This document shows, in pieces, positions 17,609-27,202 of a DNA stretch of 64,000 nucleotides. Position numbers and translations under genes: made by a program. Position 1 is the stretch's first letter. Each line of letters opens with the position of its first letter. The notes under the pieces are model-generated. The model saw nothing but the letters and a program-made list of their open reading frames with translations, was not told the origin of the DNA and ran no database searches. Origin of the DNA: Pedobacter sp. ISL-64 (lineage in GTDB: Bacteria > Bacteroidota > Bacteroidia > Sphingobacteriales > Sphingobacteriaceae); contig NZ_JAGGPU010000014.1 of assembly GCF_018613605.1 (NCBI RefSeq), positions 1 to 64,000 of the forward strand. The letters are read 5' to 3'.

Positions 17609-18754
17609 ATGTCTGATATTGATGCGATAAAGAACTTGTTTGAACGCTACCTGGATGGCCGCTGTACACCTGCTGAAGTAAAGCAATTAATGCAATATTT
17701 TCATGCCGATGAAATTGGACAACTCACCCAACTGGTACGCACTGAACTGGAACGACCTGAAGAAAATAACGACATTGATTATCGTCAAAACATTGATCGG
17801 GTTTATGAGCGAATACAGAAACGATTAATTCCTGAAAAAACTACATGGAAATTGTGGCGAAATATCGCAGCTGCCTCCATTCTGATTTCACTAGGAATCG
17901 GGGCATTTATTACCACCCGCCATCCTAAGGTTGACCTGTATACCGCCGACATCAAACCTTATACTCAAAAAACATTATTAAAGACTGCCGGCGGCAAAAG
18001 TTTTGTATTGAGTAATGTAGGTAATGATACGACACTTCAGCATGGCAATATCTCGATCCGTAAAGTTGCCGGACAGCAGTTAGCTTATAGCGTTTCAGAA
18101 AAGACCACAGTTCCTCTTTATGATACCATTGTGGTACCTGCAGGCGGCAGGCCGCAAATGTTGATCTTATCCGACGGCAGTAAAATCCTGCTAAATGTAG
18201 CAACTACACTCCGTTTTCCAGAAAATTTCCGTAATGAAAAGGGGAATGAAATGGAATTGATTTCAGGTGAGATATATTGCGACATCGTTCACAATCCCAA
18301 CTCAACGTTAAGAATAATCACTCCAACGCAGGTAACTGAAGAAATTGGTACAGCATTTAACATAAGTGCTTATGCAGACGAATCCATTACTCAGACAACA
18401 CTAGTCAAGGGAACGATTAAAGTCAATTCTGGCAGCACCTCGAAACAACTTTTACCTGGTGAAAAAGCGGTTACATCGAATAATCAAATGAGCATACTAT
18501 CAGCCGATCTTGAGGAAACCCTGGCTTGGAAGAACGGGTATTTTCGCTTCAACGGCGAAAATCTGCCAGCCATTATGCGGCAGCTATCCCGTTGGTACAA
18601 TATCGAAGTTGCTTACAAGGGGACTATGACAGATACTAAGTTTTATGGTAAGGTATCCCGCTCCAAAAATATAAGCGAAGTGCTTACAATGCTCGAAAGA
18701 ACGAAAAGGTTACATTTTAGTATTCAGGGAAGGAGGGTTTCTATTATGCCATAA
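17609..18754 (+). CDS. FecR family anti-sigma factor
   Basis: A 381-residue inner-membrane regulator. The cytoplasmic N-terminus (1-80, sigma-binding part, with LFERYLDGRCTPAEVKQL) is followed by one transmembrane helix (~84-102, AAASILISLGIGAF). A periplasmic FecR domain follows (~170-280, VVPAGGRPQMLILSDGSKIL and GTAFNISAYADESITQT), then a C-terminal DUF4974 domain (~310-380, RQLSRWYNIEVAYKG, ending VSIMP) that resembles STN domains and contacts the receptor. It is expected to hold the ECF sigma factor at 16586 and respond to the SusC at 18899. The leader from about 17554 is duplicated upstream of the scar at 13.7 kb. Confidence 0.93.
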   Translation: MSDIDAIKNLFERYLDGRCTPAEVKQLMQYFHADEIGQLTQLVRTELERPEENNDIDYRQNIDRVYERIQKRLIPEKTTWKLWRNIAAASILISLGIGAFITTRHPKVDLYTADIKPYTQKTLLKTAGGKSFVLSNVGNDTTLQHGNISIRKVAGQQLAYSVSEKTTVPLYDTIVVPAGGRPQMLILSDGSKILLNVATTLRFPENFRNEKGNEMELISGEIYCDIVHNPNSTLRIITPTQVTEEIGTAFNISAYADESITQTTLVKGTIKVNSGSTSKQLLPGEKAVTSNNQMSILSADLEETLAWKNGYFRFNGENLPAIMRQLSRWYNIEVAYKGTMTDTKFYGKVSRSKNISEVLTMLERTKRLHFSIQGRRVSIMP

Positions 18755-18898
18755 TTTTACTCTTCCTGTTAAAAAAGCCACTCCAGCACAGCTGGAATGA
18801 CTTTAGAATGGATCAATAATTAAAATTTAACTATTTGCATCGCGCAGGCCTCGGGGTCTTGGAAAACACAAGGCAAGCGCTTAAACCCACCTAAACAA

Positions 18899-21800
18899 AT
18901 GTACTATATTTATTTAAAAAATGTATACCCACCTTCGCGTGGTTATATCGGCAAAACGTTGATGGTCATGAAAATCACCTTACTTCTAATGATCACTTTT
19001 ATATTCCAAGTTAGCGCAAACACGTATGCTCAAAAGGTGAATTTGTCTGCTAAGAACGCCAAGCTTGTAGACGTATTTAATCAGATCAGTAGCCAAACCG
19101 GCTACGATTTTCTCTTCAGTGCTGACATTTTAAAAGATGCCAAAACCGTAACCATCGTAGCCAGAAACGAGGAATTAAATACCGTGCTTCAAAGAATTTT
19201 CAACGGGCAAGCTCTTGACTTTTCTATCGAAAACAAATCTGTAGTCATCTCCAACAAACCTAAAGGGATACTCGAAAAGATAAAAGAAGCGCTTAACCTT
19301 AATGATACTGATGTTACTGGTACTGTACTTGATGAGCAAGGCAGATCGCTTCCTGGCGCTACTGTTATGGTAAAGAACACGGGCAAAACTATTATTACAG
19401 ATGCCCAGGGCCAGTTTACGCTTAAAAATGTGCCGGAGGGTGCCACAATAGTTATTTCCTTTACAGGGTATGAGAAGCGGGAACTTAACGCCGCACCCAA
19501 CCTCGGTAAAATAAATTTAGTTGCGGCTTTGAATAAATTAGACGCGATACAGGTGATTGCTTATGGAACAACGACGCAGCGGATGAGTTTAGGAAATGTG
19601 TCTACTGTTTCAGCAGCTGAAATTGGGCGGCAACCGGTAACTAACCCTTTACTGGCGCTTCAAGGAAGGGTACCCGGCATTTTTGTGGCTCAAACTAGCG
19701 GAGTACCTGGTTCGCCGATTACAATACAAGTTCAGGGGGTAAACAGTATTGGTCAAGGTAATGTTCCTTTGTATGTGATAGATGGTGTGCCTTATAACTC
19801 CAAAGTGAATAGCCAAGGCGGGTTGGGTGTTGCTGGTAACCCCTTAAATTATATCAATCCAATGGATATTGAAAGCATATCGGTATTGAAGGATGGTGAA
19901 GCAACATCAATCTATGGTTCAAGGGCCGCAAACGGAGCTATTCTGATAACGACAAAAAAAGGAAAGTCCGGTAAAGCATTGGTTGAATTTAATTTTCAGG
20001 ACGGATTTTCCTGGGTCACACACTTTGTCCCAACTTTAAATACGCAGCAATATTTAGGTATGCGGGAGCAAGCTTTACGAAACGACGGCCTGGTTGCCAG
20101 CGCCAATCCCAGCGATCCTGGTTATGCCCCGGACCTTAAAATTTATGACCAAAACAGGTATACCAATTGGCAAGAAGAGCTGGCAGGAGGCATGGGCCAA
20201 AATATTAATACTTCTGGCACTATAAGCGGTGGTAGTGAAAGTACCCAATTCCTGGTAAGTGGAACGTATAATAAAGTGACCAGCATTTATCCCGGGGATT
20301 TCAGCAATCAAAATTCCTCGGTACACTTGAATCTGAGCAATACTTCCCCTAATAAAAAACTAAAATCGGAATTCTCAGTGAGCTTTCTTCATAACAACAA
20401 TAGTTTGCCTGGAGTCGATCTATTAAATCTTGCAATACGATTGCCCCCAAACGCTCCGGCGCTTTACAACCCGGATGGCACCTTAAATTTTGCTCCTAAC
20501 TCAGCTGGGAGCACCACCTGGATTCCCAATTCTACTAATCCGCTTGCTTTTACCTTAGGGAGGTACGACGGAAAAACTAATAATTTGGTAGGGAGTGGGT
20601 CTGTCAGCTATAATGTTCTACCGGGCCTTGATGTCTCAGCTAATTTTGGTTACACCTATCAGCAGACATACGAAATACAAATGAACCCTTTATCAGCAAT
20701 TGCACCAGAACAGCGGGCCTCTAACCAAAACTCAGCCACCTACATAAATAGTTACATTAACTCTTCAACCATAGAGCCAAAAATTAATTACAAACGAGTT
20801 TTGTTTGGGGGAACAATAAACGCTTTAGCAGGCGCTACCTTTTTCCAAGAGACTGGGTTGAATCAAAGCGTAACCGGTGGAGGTTATGCCAGCGAACTTA
20901 ACCTCGCATCCCTTGGTTCGGCTGCAACCGTGGTAGCTAAGAGCTCCAGGGAATATTTATATAAATACGAAGGTATTTATGCTCGCCTAAATTATAACTG
21001 GGGCGATAAGTACTTAATGAATCTTTCGGTTCGCAGAGACGGCAGCAGCAGATTTGGTTCAGCCAACCAGTTTCATAATTTTGCCTCAGTGGCAGCAGCC
21101 TGGATATTTTCCAAGGAAAAGTGGTTGCAAGATAATTTATCTTTTTTAAGTTTTGGAAAGTTTAAAGCTAGTTATGGAACGACCGGAAATGATCAAATCG
21201 CTGATTACGCCTCGCTGAGTGTATATAATCCAACTTCATATCCTTATCAGGGTGTGACCGGATTACTGCCTCAAAATTTATCAAATCCATACCTGCAATG
21301 GGAACTAACTAAAAAAACAAATCTGGGTTTGGAATTGGGATTTTTTAAAGACAGGATTCTCATTTTTGCAGATTATTTTACAAATCGAACCTCAAATCAG
21401 TTATTATCTTATACTGAACCCACTACTACCGGCTTTGGTAGCATAGCTGCTAACTTTCCGGCTGTTGTAAGAAATGCTGGATTGGAACTTACCCTTAGCA
21501 CCAAAAATATCAATACAAAGGATTTTATTTGGACTACATCATTTAATATCACTTCTGCTAAAAATAAGCTTGTTGCTTTTCCTAACCTTGAAAAGAGTTC
21601 TTATAATTCTTCTCTCGTTGTTGGCGAATCTATAAATTTGAAAAAATTATACCGGTATTTAGGCGTAGATCCTGCTACTGGTGGATATTTGTTTGAAGAT
21701 AAAAACGGGCAGCCGACTACCAATCCCAAATCCGGAACAGATAATTATGTACTTGAAAATACCGACCCGGTATTTTATGGGGGTTTTCAAAATAGCTTTA

Positions 21801-22255
21801 TCTATAAGGGCTTTCAGCTGGACGTCTCATTTAACTTTACAAAGCAAAATCAAAAAACTACCACTTTTGGTTATGGGTTTGGGCCGGGAACTAAAAACTC
21901 CGGAAACCAACCTCTTTATGTATTGAATGCCTGGCAAAAACCTGGGGATGTTGCTACCATACCAAGATATACAAGCGGGTTCAATTTATATACTCAATTC
22001 CTGGCTGCCGGTAATTCAGATGCAAGCTATTCAAATGTTATTTATTGCCGATTGAATAACGCTTCACTTTCCTGGCAGGTGCCAAGAAACTGGTTAGAGA
22101 AATTGAAACTTAAAGATATAAGGATTTTCGCCCTCGGTCAGAATCTGCTCACTTTTAGCAATTACAAAGGCTCTGATCCAGAAACCCGCCTAAGCGGTAT
22201 TCCCGGAACTCCACCTTTAACGGTATTGGTGTTGGGAATAAAAACAAGTTTATAA
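18899..22255 (+). CDS. SusC/RagA TonB-linked outer-membrane receptor with STN domain
   Basis: A 1118-residue TonB-dependent transporter. A long N-terminal leader and signal peptide (cleaved near NTYAQ) precede an STN signalling domain (~45-120, VDVFNQISSQTGYDFLFS). A carboxypeptidase-regulatory-like fold follows (~138-215, GTVLDEQGRSLPGATVMVKN), then the plug (~225-360, RQPVTNPLLALQGRVPGIFV and VLKDGEATSIYGSRAANGAI), and a 22-strand barrel. The STN domain means it signals through the FecR/sigma pair just upstream. SusD begins 7 bp after its stop. No glycosidase is in this operon, so the substrate cannot be named; the TlpA protein and the S9 peptidase beside it are compatible with peptides. 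Confidence 0.95.
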   Translation: MYYIYLKNVYPPSRGYIGKTLMVMKITLLLMITFIFQVSANTYAQKVNLSAKNAKLVDVFNQISSQTGYDFLFSADILKDAKTVTIVARNEELNTVLQRIFNGQALDFSIENKSVVISNKPKGILEKIKEALNLNDTDVTGTVLDEQGRSLPGATVMVKNTGKTIITDAQGQFTLKNVPEGATIVISFTGYEKRELNAAPNLGKINLVAALNKLDAIQVIAYGTTTQRMSLGNVSTVSAAEIGRQPVTNPLLALQGRVPGIFVAQTSGVPGSPITIQVQGVNSIGQGNVPLYVIDGVPYNSKVNSQGGLGVAGNPLNYINPMDIESISVLKDGEATSIYGSRAANGAILITTKKGKSGKALVEFNFQDGFSWVTHFVPTLNTQQYLGMREQALRNDGLVASANPSDPGYAPDLKIYDQNRYTNWQEELAGGMGQNINTSGTISGGSESTQFLVSGTYNKVTSIYPGDFSNQNSSVHLNLSNTSPNKKLKSEFSVSFLHNNNSLPGVDLLNLAIRLPPNAPALYNPDGTLNFAPNSAGSTTWIPNSTNPLAFTLGRYDGKTNNLVGSGSVSYNVLPGLDVSANFGYTYQQTYEIQMNPLSAIAPEQRASNQNSATYINSYINSSTIEPKINYKRVLFGGTINALAGATFFQETGLNQSVTGGGYASELNLASLGSAATVVAKSSREYLYKYEGIYARLNYNWGDKYLMNLSVRRDGSSRFGSANQFHNFASVAAAWIFSKEKWLQDNLSFLSFGKFKASYGTTGNDQIADYASLSVYNPTSYPYQGVTGLLPQNLSNPYLQWELTKKTNLGLELGFFKDRILIFADYFTNRTSNQLLSYTEPTTTGFGSIAANFPAVVRNAGLELTLSTKNINTKDFIWTTSFNITSAKNKLVAFPNLEKSSYNSSLVVGESINLKKLYRYLGVDPATGGYLFEDKNGQPTTNPKSGTDNYVLENTDPVFYGGFQNSFIYKGFQLDVSFNFTKQNQKTTTFGYGFGPGTKNSGNQPLYVLNAWQKPGDVATIPRYTSGFNLYTQFLAAGNSDASYSNVIYCRLNNASLSWQVPRNWLEKLKLKDIRIFALGQNLLTFSNYKGSDPETRLSGIPGTPPLTVLVLGIKTSL

Positions 22256-22262
22256 TCATTTA

Positions 22263-23720
22263 ATGCAACGAACAATGAAACGATCAACATATAAAAAATG
22301 GATGGTGGCACTAAGTAATGTTATCATTTTGATTATACTTTTTAGCATGGCCGGCTGTAAAAAATACTTACAAATCCCTGCACCGACTAATTCCATCAGC
22401 TCTCAAAATGTGTATACCCAAGATGCGACTGCAATAGGCGTATTAAATGGCATTTATATAAAAATGCAGGGCTATACAGATTTATCTATTTCTCCTGGCT
22501 GTTCGGCTGATGAGTTTACGTTATTGAGCACTTCAGTAATTTTGAATCTCACTTACAGCAATAAACTGAATTCAGATGCCAGTGGAAATACGGATCTCTG
22601 GTCTGCTTTTTACAAATATGTTTATTATGCTAATGCCGCAATTGAAGGGTTAAATCAATCTTCGACACTTACACCTGCAGTGAAGCAACAGCTTATAGGC
22701 GAAGCTGAATTTATTAGGGCATGGTGTTATTTTTACCTGGTGAATATTTATGGCGATGTACCCCTGGCATTAACAACAGACTATAAGGCCAATGCTGTTC
22801 TAACCAGAAGTACCAAGACCCAGGTTTATCAGCAGATTATAGCTGATCTGACCGACGCACAAACTAAGCTTAGTGCGAATTTCGTGGATGTTACTTTACT
22901 GAAAACTACTACAGCGCGGGTACGGCCAACCAAATGGGCAGCTACAGCTCTACTCGCAAGGGCCTATTTGTATTATGGTGACCTTACTGGAGACGCCACG
23001 AATTATACAAGAGCTGCTGATCAGGCGTCTGCGATAATACAGAACTCTACGCTATTTAGCCTTGTAACTTTAAATAACGCATTTTTAACAAATAATCAGG
23101 AAGCGATATGGCAATTAGAAGCTTCGCCGGCGACTATAGGTGGTTATACACAAGAGGCTTTTCTTTTTATTATTCCGGCTACCGGACCCAGCTCGAGTAA
23201 CTATCTTGCTATTAGTCCATTTTTACTAGCTGCGTTTGAACCTAGCGACCGGCGCCGGACTGACTGGATAAACAGTGTGAATATTAGTGGAACGACTCTC
23301 TATTATGCTTATAAGTACAAAAACAATGTCGTACGTTCAACCACAACGGAATATGAGACCGTGTTTCGTCTGGCCGAGCAATATTTGATCCTCGCGGAAG
23401 CGTACGCAGAACGAGGTGATCTAGTTAATGCCGCTACAAATCTAAATAAGATACGAACTCGTGCGGGTCTACCAAATACAACTGCCTCCACTCAGTCTGA
23501 AATACTGGCCGCCATTCAACATGAGCGTCAGGTTGAATTTTTCACTGAATTCGGACACCGATGGTTCGACCTGAAAAGGACAAAAACTGTAAATGCTGTC
23601 ATGACCGTAGTGACCCCGAAGAAAGGGGGCGTAAGTTGGGATCCTAACCAAGCCTTATACCCAATACCCTTAGCGCAAATACAAGCTGCTCCTCAATTGC
23701 AGCCGAATCCTGGCTACTAA
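22263..23720 (+). CDS. SusD/RagB substrate-binding outer-membrane lipoprotein
   Basis: A 485-residue SusD-family lipoprotein. A hydrophobic leader ends in the lipobox SMAGC with lipidated Cys32. The SusD TPR-type core has GEAEFIRAWCYFYLVNIYGD and RPTKWAATALLARAYLYYGD, and the C-terminus has ERQVEFFTEFGHRWFDLKR and YPIPLAQIQAAPQLQPNPGY, both family signatures. It caps the SusC barrel and delivers ligand. Two ATGs are possible (22263 and 22275); the distance to SusC is short either way. Confidence 0.94.
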   Translation: MQRTMKRSTYKKWMVALSNVIILIILFSMAGCKKYLQIPAPTNSISSQNVYTQDATAIGVLNGIYIKMQGYTDLSISPGCSADEFTLLSTSVILNLTYSNKLNSDASGNTDLWSAFYKYVYYANAAIEGLNQSSTLTPAVKQQLIGEAEFIRAWCYFYLVNIYGDVPLALTTDYKANAVLTRSTKTQVYQQIIADLTDAQTKLSANFVDVTLLKTTTARVRPTKWAATALLARAYLYYGDLTGDATNYTRAADQASAIIQNSTLFSLVTLNNAFLTNNQEAIWQLEASPATIGGYTQEAFLFIIPATGPSSSNYLAISPFLLAAFEPSDRRRTDWINSVNISGTTLYYAYKYKNNVVRSTTTEYETVFRLAEQYLILAEAYAERGDLVNAATNLNKIRTRAGLPNTTASTQSEILAAIQHERQVEFFTEFGHRWFDLKRTKTVNAVMTVVTPKKGGVSWDPNQALYPIPLAQIQAAPQLQPNPGY

Positions 23721-23730
23721 AAGCCCACCG

Positions 23731-23758
23731 TATGTTGCCCTGATATTGGGGCAACATA
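23731..23758 (+). terminator. Perfect 10-bp hairpin after SusD
   Basis: TATGTTGCCC (23731-23740) and GGGCAACATA (23749-23758) pair around an 8-base loop, 10 bases after the susD stop. There is no T run, so it may be a weak terminator or an mRNA-stabilising 3' structure that separates SusCD expression from the downstream genes. Confidence 0.5.
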
Positions 23759-23858
23759 TATGCTGAATTTAGAATTCGAAATCTCCCGTTTAAATGACGC
23801 TTGCATTGGCACGGACCGTAGGCAACCAAAAAACAAACAATAATTAAAATTTTAAACC

Positions 23859-23978
23859 ATGAGTCAGCTACTAGAAAACTTTATCCGAGAAAATAAAGAA
23901 AAAATGATATTCAAGTTCGATATCTGGGGTGTTTGGAAACGCATTAAGAAAAAACTACCTACCTCAAAAAACCTGTGA
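23859..23978 (+). CDS. Small 39-residue ORF resembling an anti-sigma factor N-terminus
   Basis: An ATG at 23859 opens MSQLLENFIRENKEKM, ending at a TGA at 23976. The pattern LENFIRENKE followed by WGVWKRIKKKL resembles, from memory of the family, the first ~35 residues of short Bacteroidota membrane anti-sigma proteins (LEKFI-ENR-x-F then W-x-I-x-x-K-L). There is no membrane segment, so it is either a truncated anti-sigma gene or a small soluble protein. It lies between SusD and the TlpA gene on the same strand. Confidence 0.45.
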   Translation: MSQLLENFIRENKEKMIFKFDIWGVWKRIKKKLPTSKNL

Positions 23979-24142
23979 TTAAACCAAAAATGAAATCATC
24001 ATTTCAGAATTAAACACGGAAATCAACTCATTAAAAAATACATCAATTCACTCATCATGAAACCGCCATGATTTTCAAAATCACACAGTAGAATGATTAA
24101 ATCATGGCAGCTTCATCACAAATTAAAATAAAATTTAAACAG

Positions 24143-25306
24143 ATGAAAAAAATCCACATTAGTATGAAAAAAATACTTTTATTGCTGCTTGCGTTATCCC
24201 CTTCAGTATTATTGGCCCAAGAAAACTATAAGATAAAAGGCCAGATGACTCAAATAGAATCGCCTTCTAAGGTATTTTTAGTTTATGTAATCAATGGTAA
24301 AATCAAGGAAGATTCATCGACGGTAAGCCATGGTTCGTTTATGTTTAGCGGTCAGGTGCCAGACATCACCTACGCTACGCTATATCTTGATTATAAAGGC
24401 GTTGGTATCAGGAAAATGGACAGGGAATTTCCAGATTATAGATATCTATATCTGGTAAATGGCGCTACAAACATTTCAGGTACCGATTCATTAAAAAAGG
24501 CAAAGATCAGTGGAAGTGGGACCGTTATAAATGAAGATAAGCTGCGGTATACTGCAATGCTCAGACCGACTGGTAATGCTATATGGCAGTTAAATAAGGA
24601 TTTTAACGCAGCGCCGAAAGAAAAAAGAGAGTCAAAAGAATTTATAGCTACCTACCAAAAAAAGCATAGTGAAATTGATGCGCAAGTTAAAGCGTTGAAC
24701 AAGCAATTCTTAGCAGCACACACAAATTCCTATGTTAGTTTCGATGCGCTTAAAGATTTAGAAGGACGATATCCCCATTTTAACGAGCTGCAACCCGAGT
24801 TTTTAAAGCTTTCGCCAAGTTTGCGAGCAAGTAATGCAGGTTTAGCTTACCAGAAATATCTTAATAAATTGAAAGCAGTTGCATTATTCAGTTCGGTGCC
24901 TGAATTTTCGGCGCCTGATACGAGCGGTAGATTAATAAGCTTGGCATCGTATAGGGGCAAATATGTATTGCTTGATTTTTGGGCATCTTGGTGTGGTCCC
25001 TGCCGCGCGGAGAACCCTGGTTTGGTGAAAGCATATCATCATTTTAAAGATAAAAACTTTACTATTTTAAGTGTATCATTAGACGCAAAAAGAAGTGACT
25101 GGTCAAAAGCGGTCGTTCAGGATGGCTTACCTTGGACTAATATATCTAACCTTAAAGACTGGAATGATAATGATATCATCCAATTGTTCGGCATAAAAGC
25201 CATTCCGTATAACTTACTGATCGATCCTGCAGGCAAAATTCTTGCAAGAAATCTTAGGGGCAATGATCTACAGGAGCAACTGGAAAAAATATTCAGCAAG
25301 CTATAA
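24143..25306 (+). CDS. TlpA-like thioredoxin with DUF4369 N-terminal domain
   Basis: A 387-residue periplasmic protein. The signal peptide (MKKILLLLLALSPSVLLAQ) is followed by a DUF4369 domain (~25-140, YKIKGQMTQIESPSKVFLVY), a helical linker and a C-terminal AhpC/TSA-type redoxin domain (~255-387). The redox site is WCGPC with Cys284 and Cys287, and the cis-proline region IKAIPYNLLIDPAGKI is present. Bacteroidota use many such proteins as periplasmic reductases or for oxidative-stress repair, commonly beside SusCD operons. The frame is open from 24104; ATGs at 24143 and 24164 both give a good signal peptide and 24143 is a choice, not a certainty. Confidence 0.9.
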   Translation: MKKIHISMKKILLLLLALSPSVLLAQENYKIKGQMTQIESPSKVFLVYVINGKIKEDSSTVSHGSFMFSGQVPDITYATLYLDYKGVGIRKMDREFPDYRYLYLVNGATNISGTDSLKKAKISGSGTVINEDKLRYTAMLRPTGNAIWQLNKDFNAAPKEKRESKEFIATYQKKHSEIDAQVKALNKQFLAAHTNSYVSFDALKDLEGRYPHFNELQPEFLKLSPSLRASNAGLAYQKYLNKLKAVALFSSVPEFSAPDTSGRLISLASYRGKYVLLDFWASWCGPCRAENPGLVKAYHHFKDKNFTILSVSLDAKRSDWSKAVVQDGLPWTNISNLKDWNDNDIIQLFGIKAIPYNLLIDPAGKILARNLRGNDLQEQLEKIFSKL

Positions 25307-25492
25307 TTTAAATACAGCATATAAAGGCAAAATACAGTGATGAATTTCGAGATTGGATATTAAGGCAGAGGCCTTAATAACTGTTACATTCAAGGTTAGC
25401 ATATTGATAAGTTAATTAGAGCAATAAGGTATTGAATATGCTAGAAAGTCCACTGAATGAAACGAATCTTGTAAAAAAACTACATAATGTAG

Positions 25493-25981
25493 CTACCTAC
25501 TTCATTCCTGAAGTTAAAGTGGTGTTTGGGAATGAGGGAAGCGCACAAACTTTTAGGTATTTCCAATCTATTGGCTAATGAAATGGAGGAAGTATTTAAC
25601 CGTTGGAGCAGGGTAAAAATTACCGATAAGTATTTGAAGCAGTTGATACAGGTCGCTGTGGCGCCGAACCCTGAGACCCTGGAGGCAGTACGTAAAGGCG
25701 AGGAGGACGGACTTTCTACCCTGTACCAAAATACCGTGGAGCAGGTTCTGGAATATGCATTAAGCTGCCCGACCCAACAGATGGAAACCACAAAAGGGAC
25801 TTTGTTCGGGGCTTATAATGCCGTTACTGGATACCATCAAAACTTAAGGAATTATAAAGATGATGAAAGCAAATTTAAATCCATTATATACGGTACAGGT
25901 TTGAAGCACAATCAAACGGCTTTTGACCTTTGTATGGCATTTGCAAAGATGGGGGCCGACGCATTGAATAGGAGAATTTAA
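25493..25981 (+). pseudogene. 5'-truncated DUF932 gene (mobile-element type)
   Basis: The frame from 25532 reads MREAHKLLGISNLLANEMEE, then TLFGAYNAVTGYHQN and NQTAFDLCMAFAKMGADALN, which are typical of the C-terminal half of DUF932 proteins (plasmid/phage-like, usually ~300 residues or more). The frame opens only at 25493 after a TAG, and the N-terminal half is absent; the TTG at 25526 and ATG at 25532 are internal. DUF932 genes are common in integrative conjugative elements of Bacteroidota, so this is probably what is left of one. A terminator follows directly. Confidence 0.65.
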
Positions 25982-25990
25982 TTTTTGATA

Positions 25991-26020
25991 GCGGTCGGCC
26001 TTGGGGCTGACCGTTTTTTT
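25991..26020 (+). terminator. Rho-independent terminator after the DUF932 fragment
   Basis: CGGTCGGCC (25992-26000) pairs with GGCTGACCG (26005-26013), with one G-U pair and a 4-base loop, followed by seven T residues. Confidence 0.85.
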
Positions 26021-26040
26021 AAGCCAACGAAACCGCGGGT

Positions 26041-26070
26041 CGCCCGCTGCTGCTGCTCAGCAGACGGGCG
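26041..26070. repeat. GC-rich 12-bp hairpin downstream of the mobile-element fragment
   Basis: CGCCCGCTGCTG (26041-26052) pairs with CAGCAG (26058-26063) and CGGGCG (26065-26070), leaving a 5-base loop and one bulged A. The surrounding ~60 bp are far richer in GC than the rest of the interval. Together with the DUF932 fragment this may be conserved sequence from an integrative element (end, origin or regulatory hairpin); which one cannot be told. Confidence 0.6.
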
Positions 26071-26394
26071 GCGCTTATGCGCGCAAGGTGTAGAAAAAGA
26101 TTTTGAAAAGTGGGATAAAGGGTTTATTTTTTGCTAAAATATCAGTAAAAATGAAGTCTAAAGATCTGCGGGGTAGAGGTGGGTTTATTTCTCAACAATT
26201 TAATAAATGCCCGCATTTCCTTGAAAAAAATGAAGATGAAAGATTAAAATTATCTGAAAGTCTTAGTTTTAATGAGTTTGATTTTAAGTTGTTTAGACTG
26301 TTTGCATACGAAAATCAGAAAAAAAATATTGGGATACTCGTGGAGTAATAATTATATCTATAATTTATTTGTTAGATTCGTATTGTAACGTTAC

Positions 26395-26979
26395 ATGACC
26401 AAACATATTTTACTTTCTGACGGTGAGTTAGTTTCCATTTTGAAAGATGGGGATAGGAATGCTTTTGGTGAAATCTATAACCGCTATTGGAAGCCGCTAC
26501 ATCATTCGGCATACAATATTCTTGGTGATGAAAATGCTGCCTCAGATGTACTTCAGGAAGTTTTTGTCAGTTTATGGCATCGCAGGGGCGCCGTTGAGAT
26601 CCTCTCTCTAAAGTCTTACCTGTTTCAGGCTGTTAGGTTTGGTGTGCTAAAGTCGATAAGACAACAGAAAACAGATCAGCTTTTCTATACCAGGCTTGCT
26701 GCTGTCACCAGTGAGATAGTATTGGAAAATCCAATGCTGTTCAAAGAACAGCAACATCTTATAACGCAACTGATCAGTCAGCTACCGGAAGATTGTAGGA
26801 CTATATTTATCATGAGTAGGGAAGAAAATTTAACCTATAAACAGATAGCCAATAAATTGGATATATCTGAAAAAACGGTTGAAAAAAAAATGTCTATCTC
26901 ACTAAGGATGATCAGGAAAGGCCTAAATCTTGAACTCTGCATCGCTGTTACATCTCTTTACTTTTTGTCCAAATCCTAG
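26395..26979 (+). CDS. ECF sigma-70 factor, Bacteroidetes expansion family
   Basis: A 194-residue ECF sigma factor with region 2 (~20-90: FGEIYNRYWKPLHHSAYNIL and DVLQEVFVSLWHRRG) and region 4 (~125-180: LPEDCRTIFIMSREENLTYK and HTH IANKLDISEKTVEKKMS). It opens the second sigma/FecR/SusC/SusD locus; FecR lies 544 bp downstream. It should be released by that FecR to activate the SusCD-DUF3472-GH89 genes. It is only distantly similar to the sigma factor at 16586. Confidence 0.92.
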   Translation: MTKHILLSDGELVSILKDGDRNAFGEIYNRYWKPLHHSAYNILGDENAASDVLQEVFVSLWHRRGAVEILSLKSYLFQAVRFGVLKSIRQQKTDQLFYTRLAAVTSEIVLENPMLFKEQQHLITQLISQLPEDCRTIFIMSREENLTYKQIANKLDISEKTVEKKMSISLRMIRKGLNLELCIAVTSLYFLSKS

Positions 26980-27031
26980 CTTGTTTTCCATCAATTTCTA
27001 TTTTCTTTTTGAAAAAGATATTTGAAAAAGT

Positions 27032-27057
27032 ATAGGGTATGCCCTATGTTTTGGTAC
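27032..27057 (+). promoter_or_regulatory. 26-bp direct repeat, copy 1, with internal palindrome
   Basis: The copy begins ATAGGGTATG and ends GTTTTGGTAC, and matches 27485-27510 at 23 of 26 positions. Copy 1 also contains ATAGGG-TATG-CCCTAT, a 6-bp inverted repeat. It lies 53 bases after the sigma stop. It may be an operator or ECF promoter element. Confidence 0.5.
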
Positions 27058-27202
27058 CTAACTGAGTAGAAGCAGAGATTAATATTTTAGTTAATCAAGA
27101 ATAAGCTAGTTTGGAGAGGTAGCTTATTTAATTTCCTCAGGATCGAGAGTATATGGTTTCTATCAAAGAGAATATCTGTTAAATACCAACTAAAGAAATA
27201 TA

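Noticed and set aside
25438..25578. 46-residue plus-strand ORF starting MLESPLNETN
   Set aside because: It overlaps the DUF932 fragment in another frame and shows no recognisable motif; its upstream part could belong to an older gene but this cannot be supported.
26103..26348. 81-residue plus-strand ORF starting at a TTG
   Set aside because: No start signal, no family resemblance and an odd composition next to mobile-element debris; probably chance.
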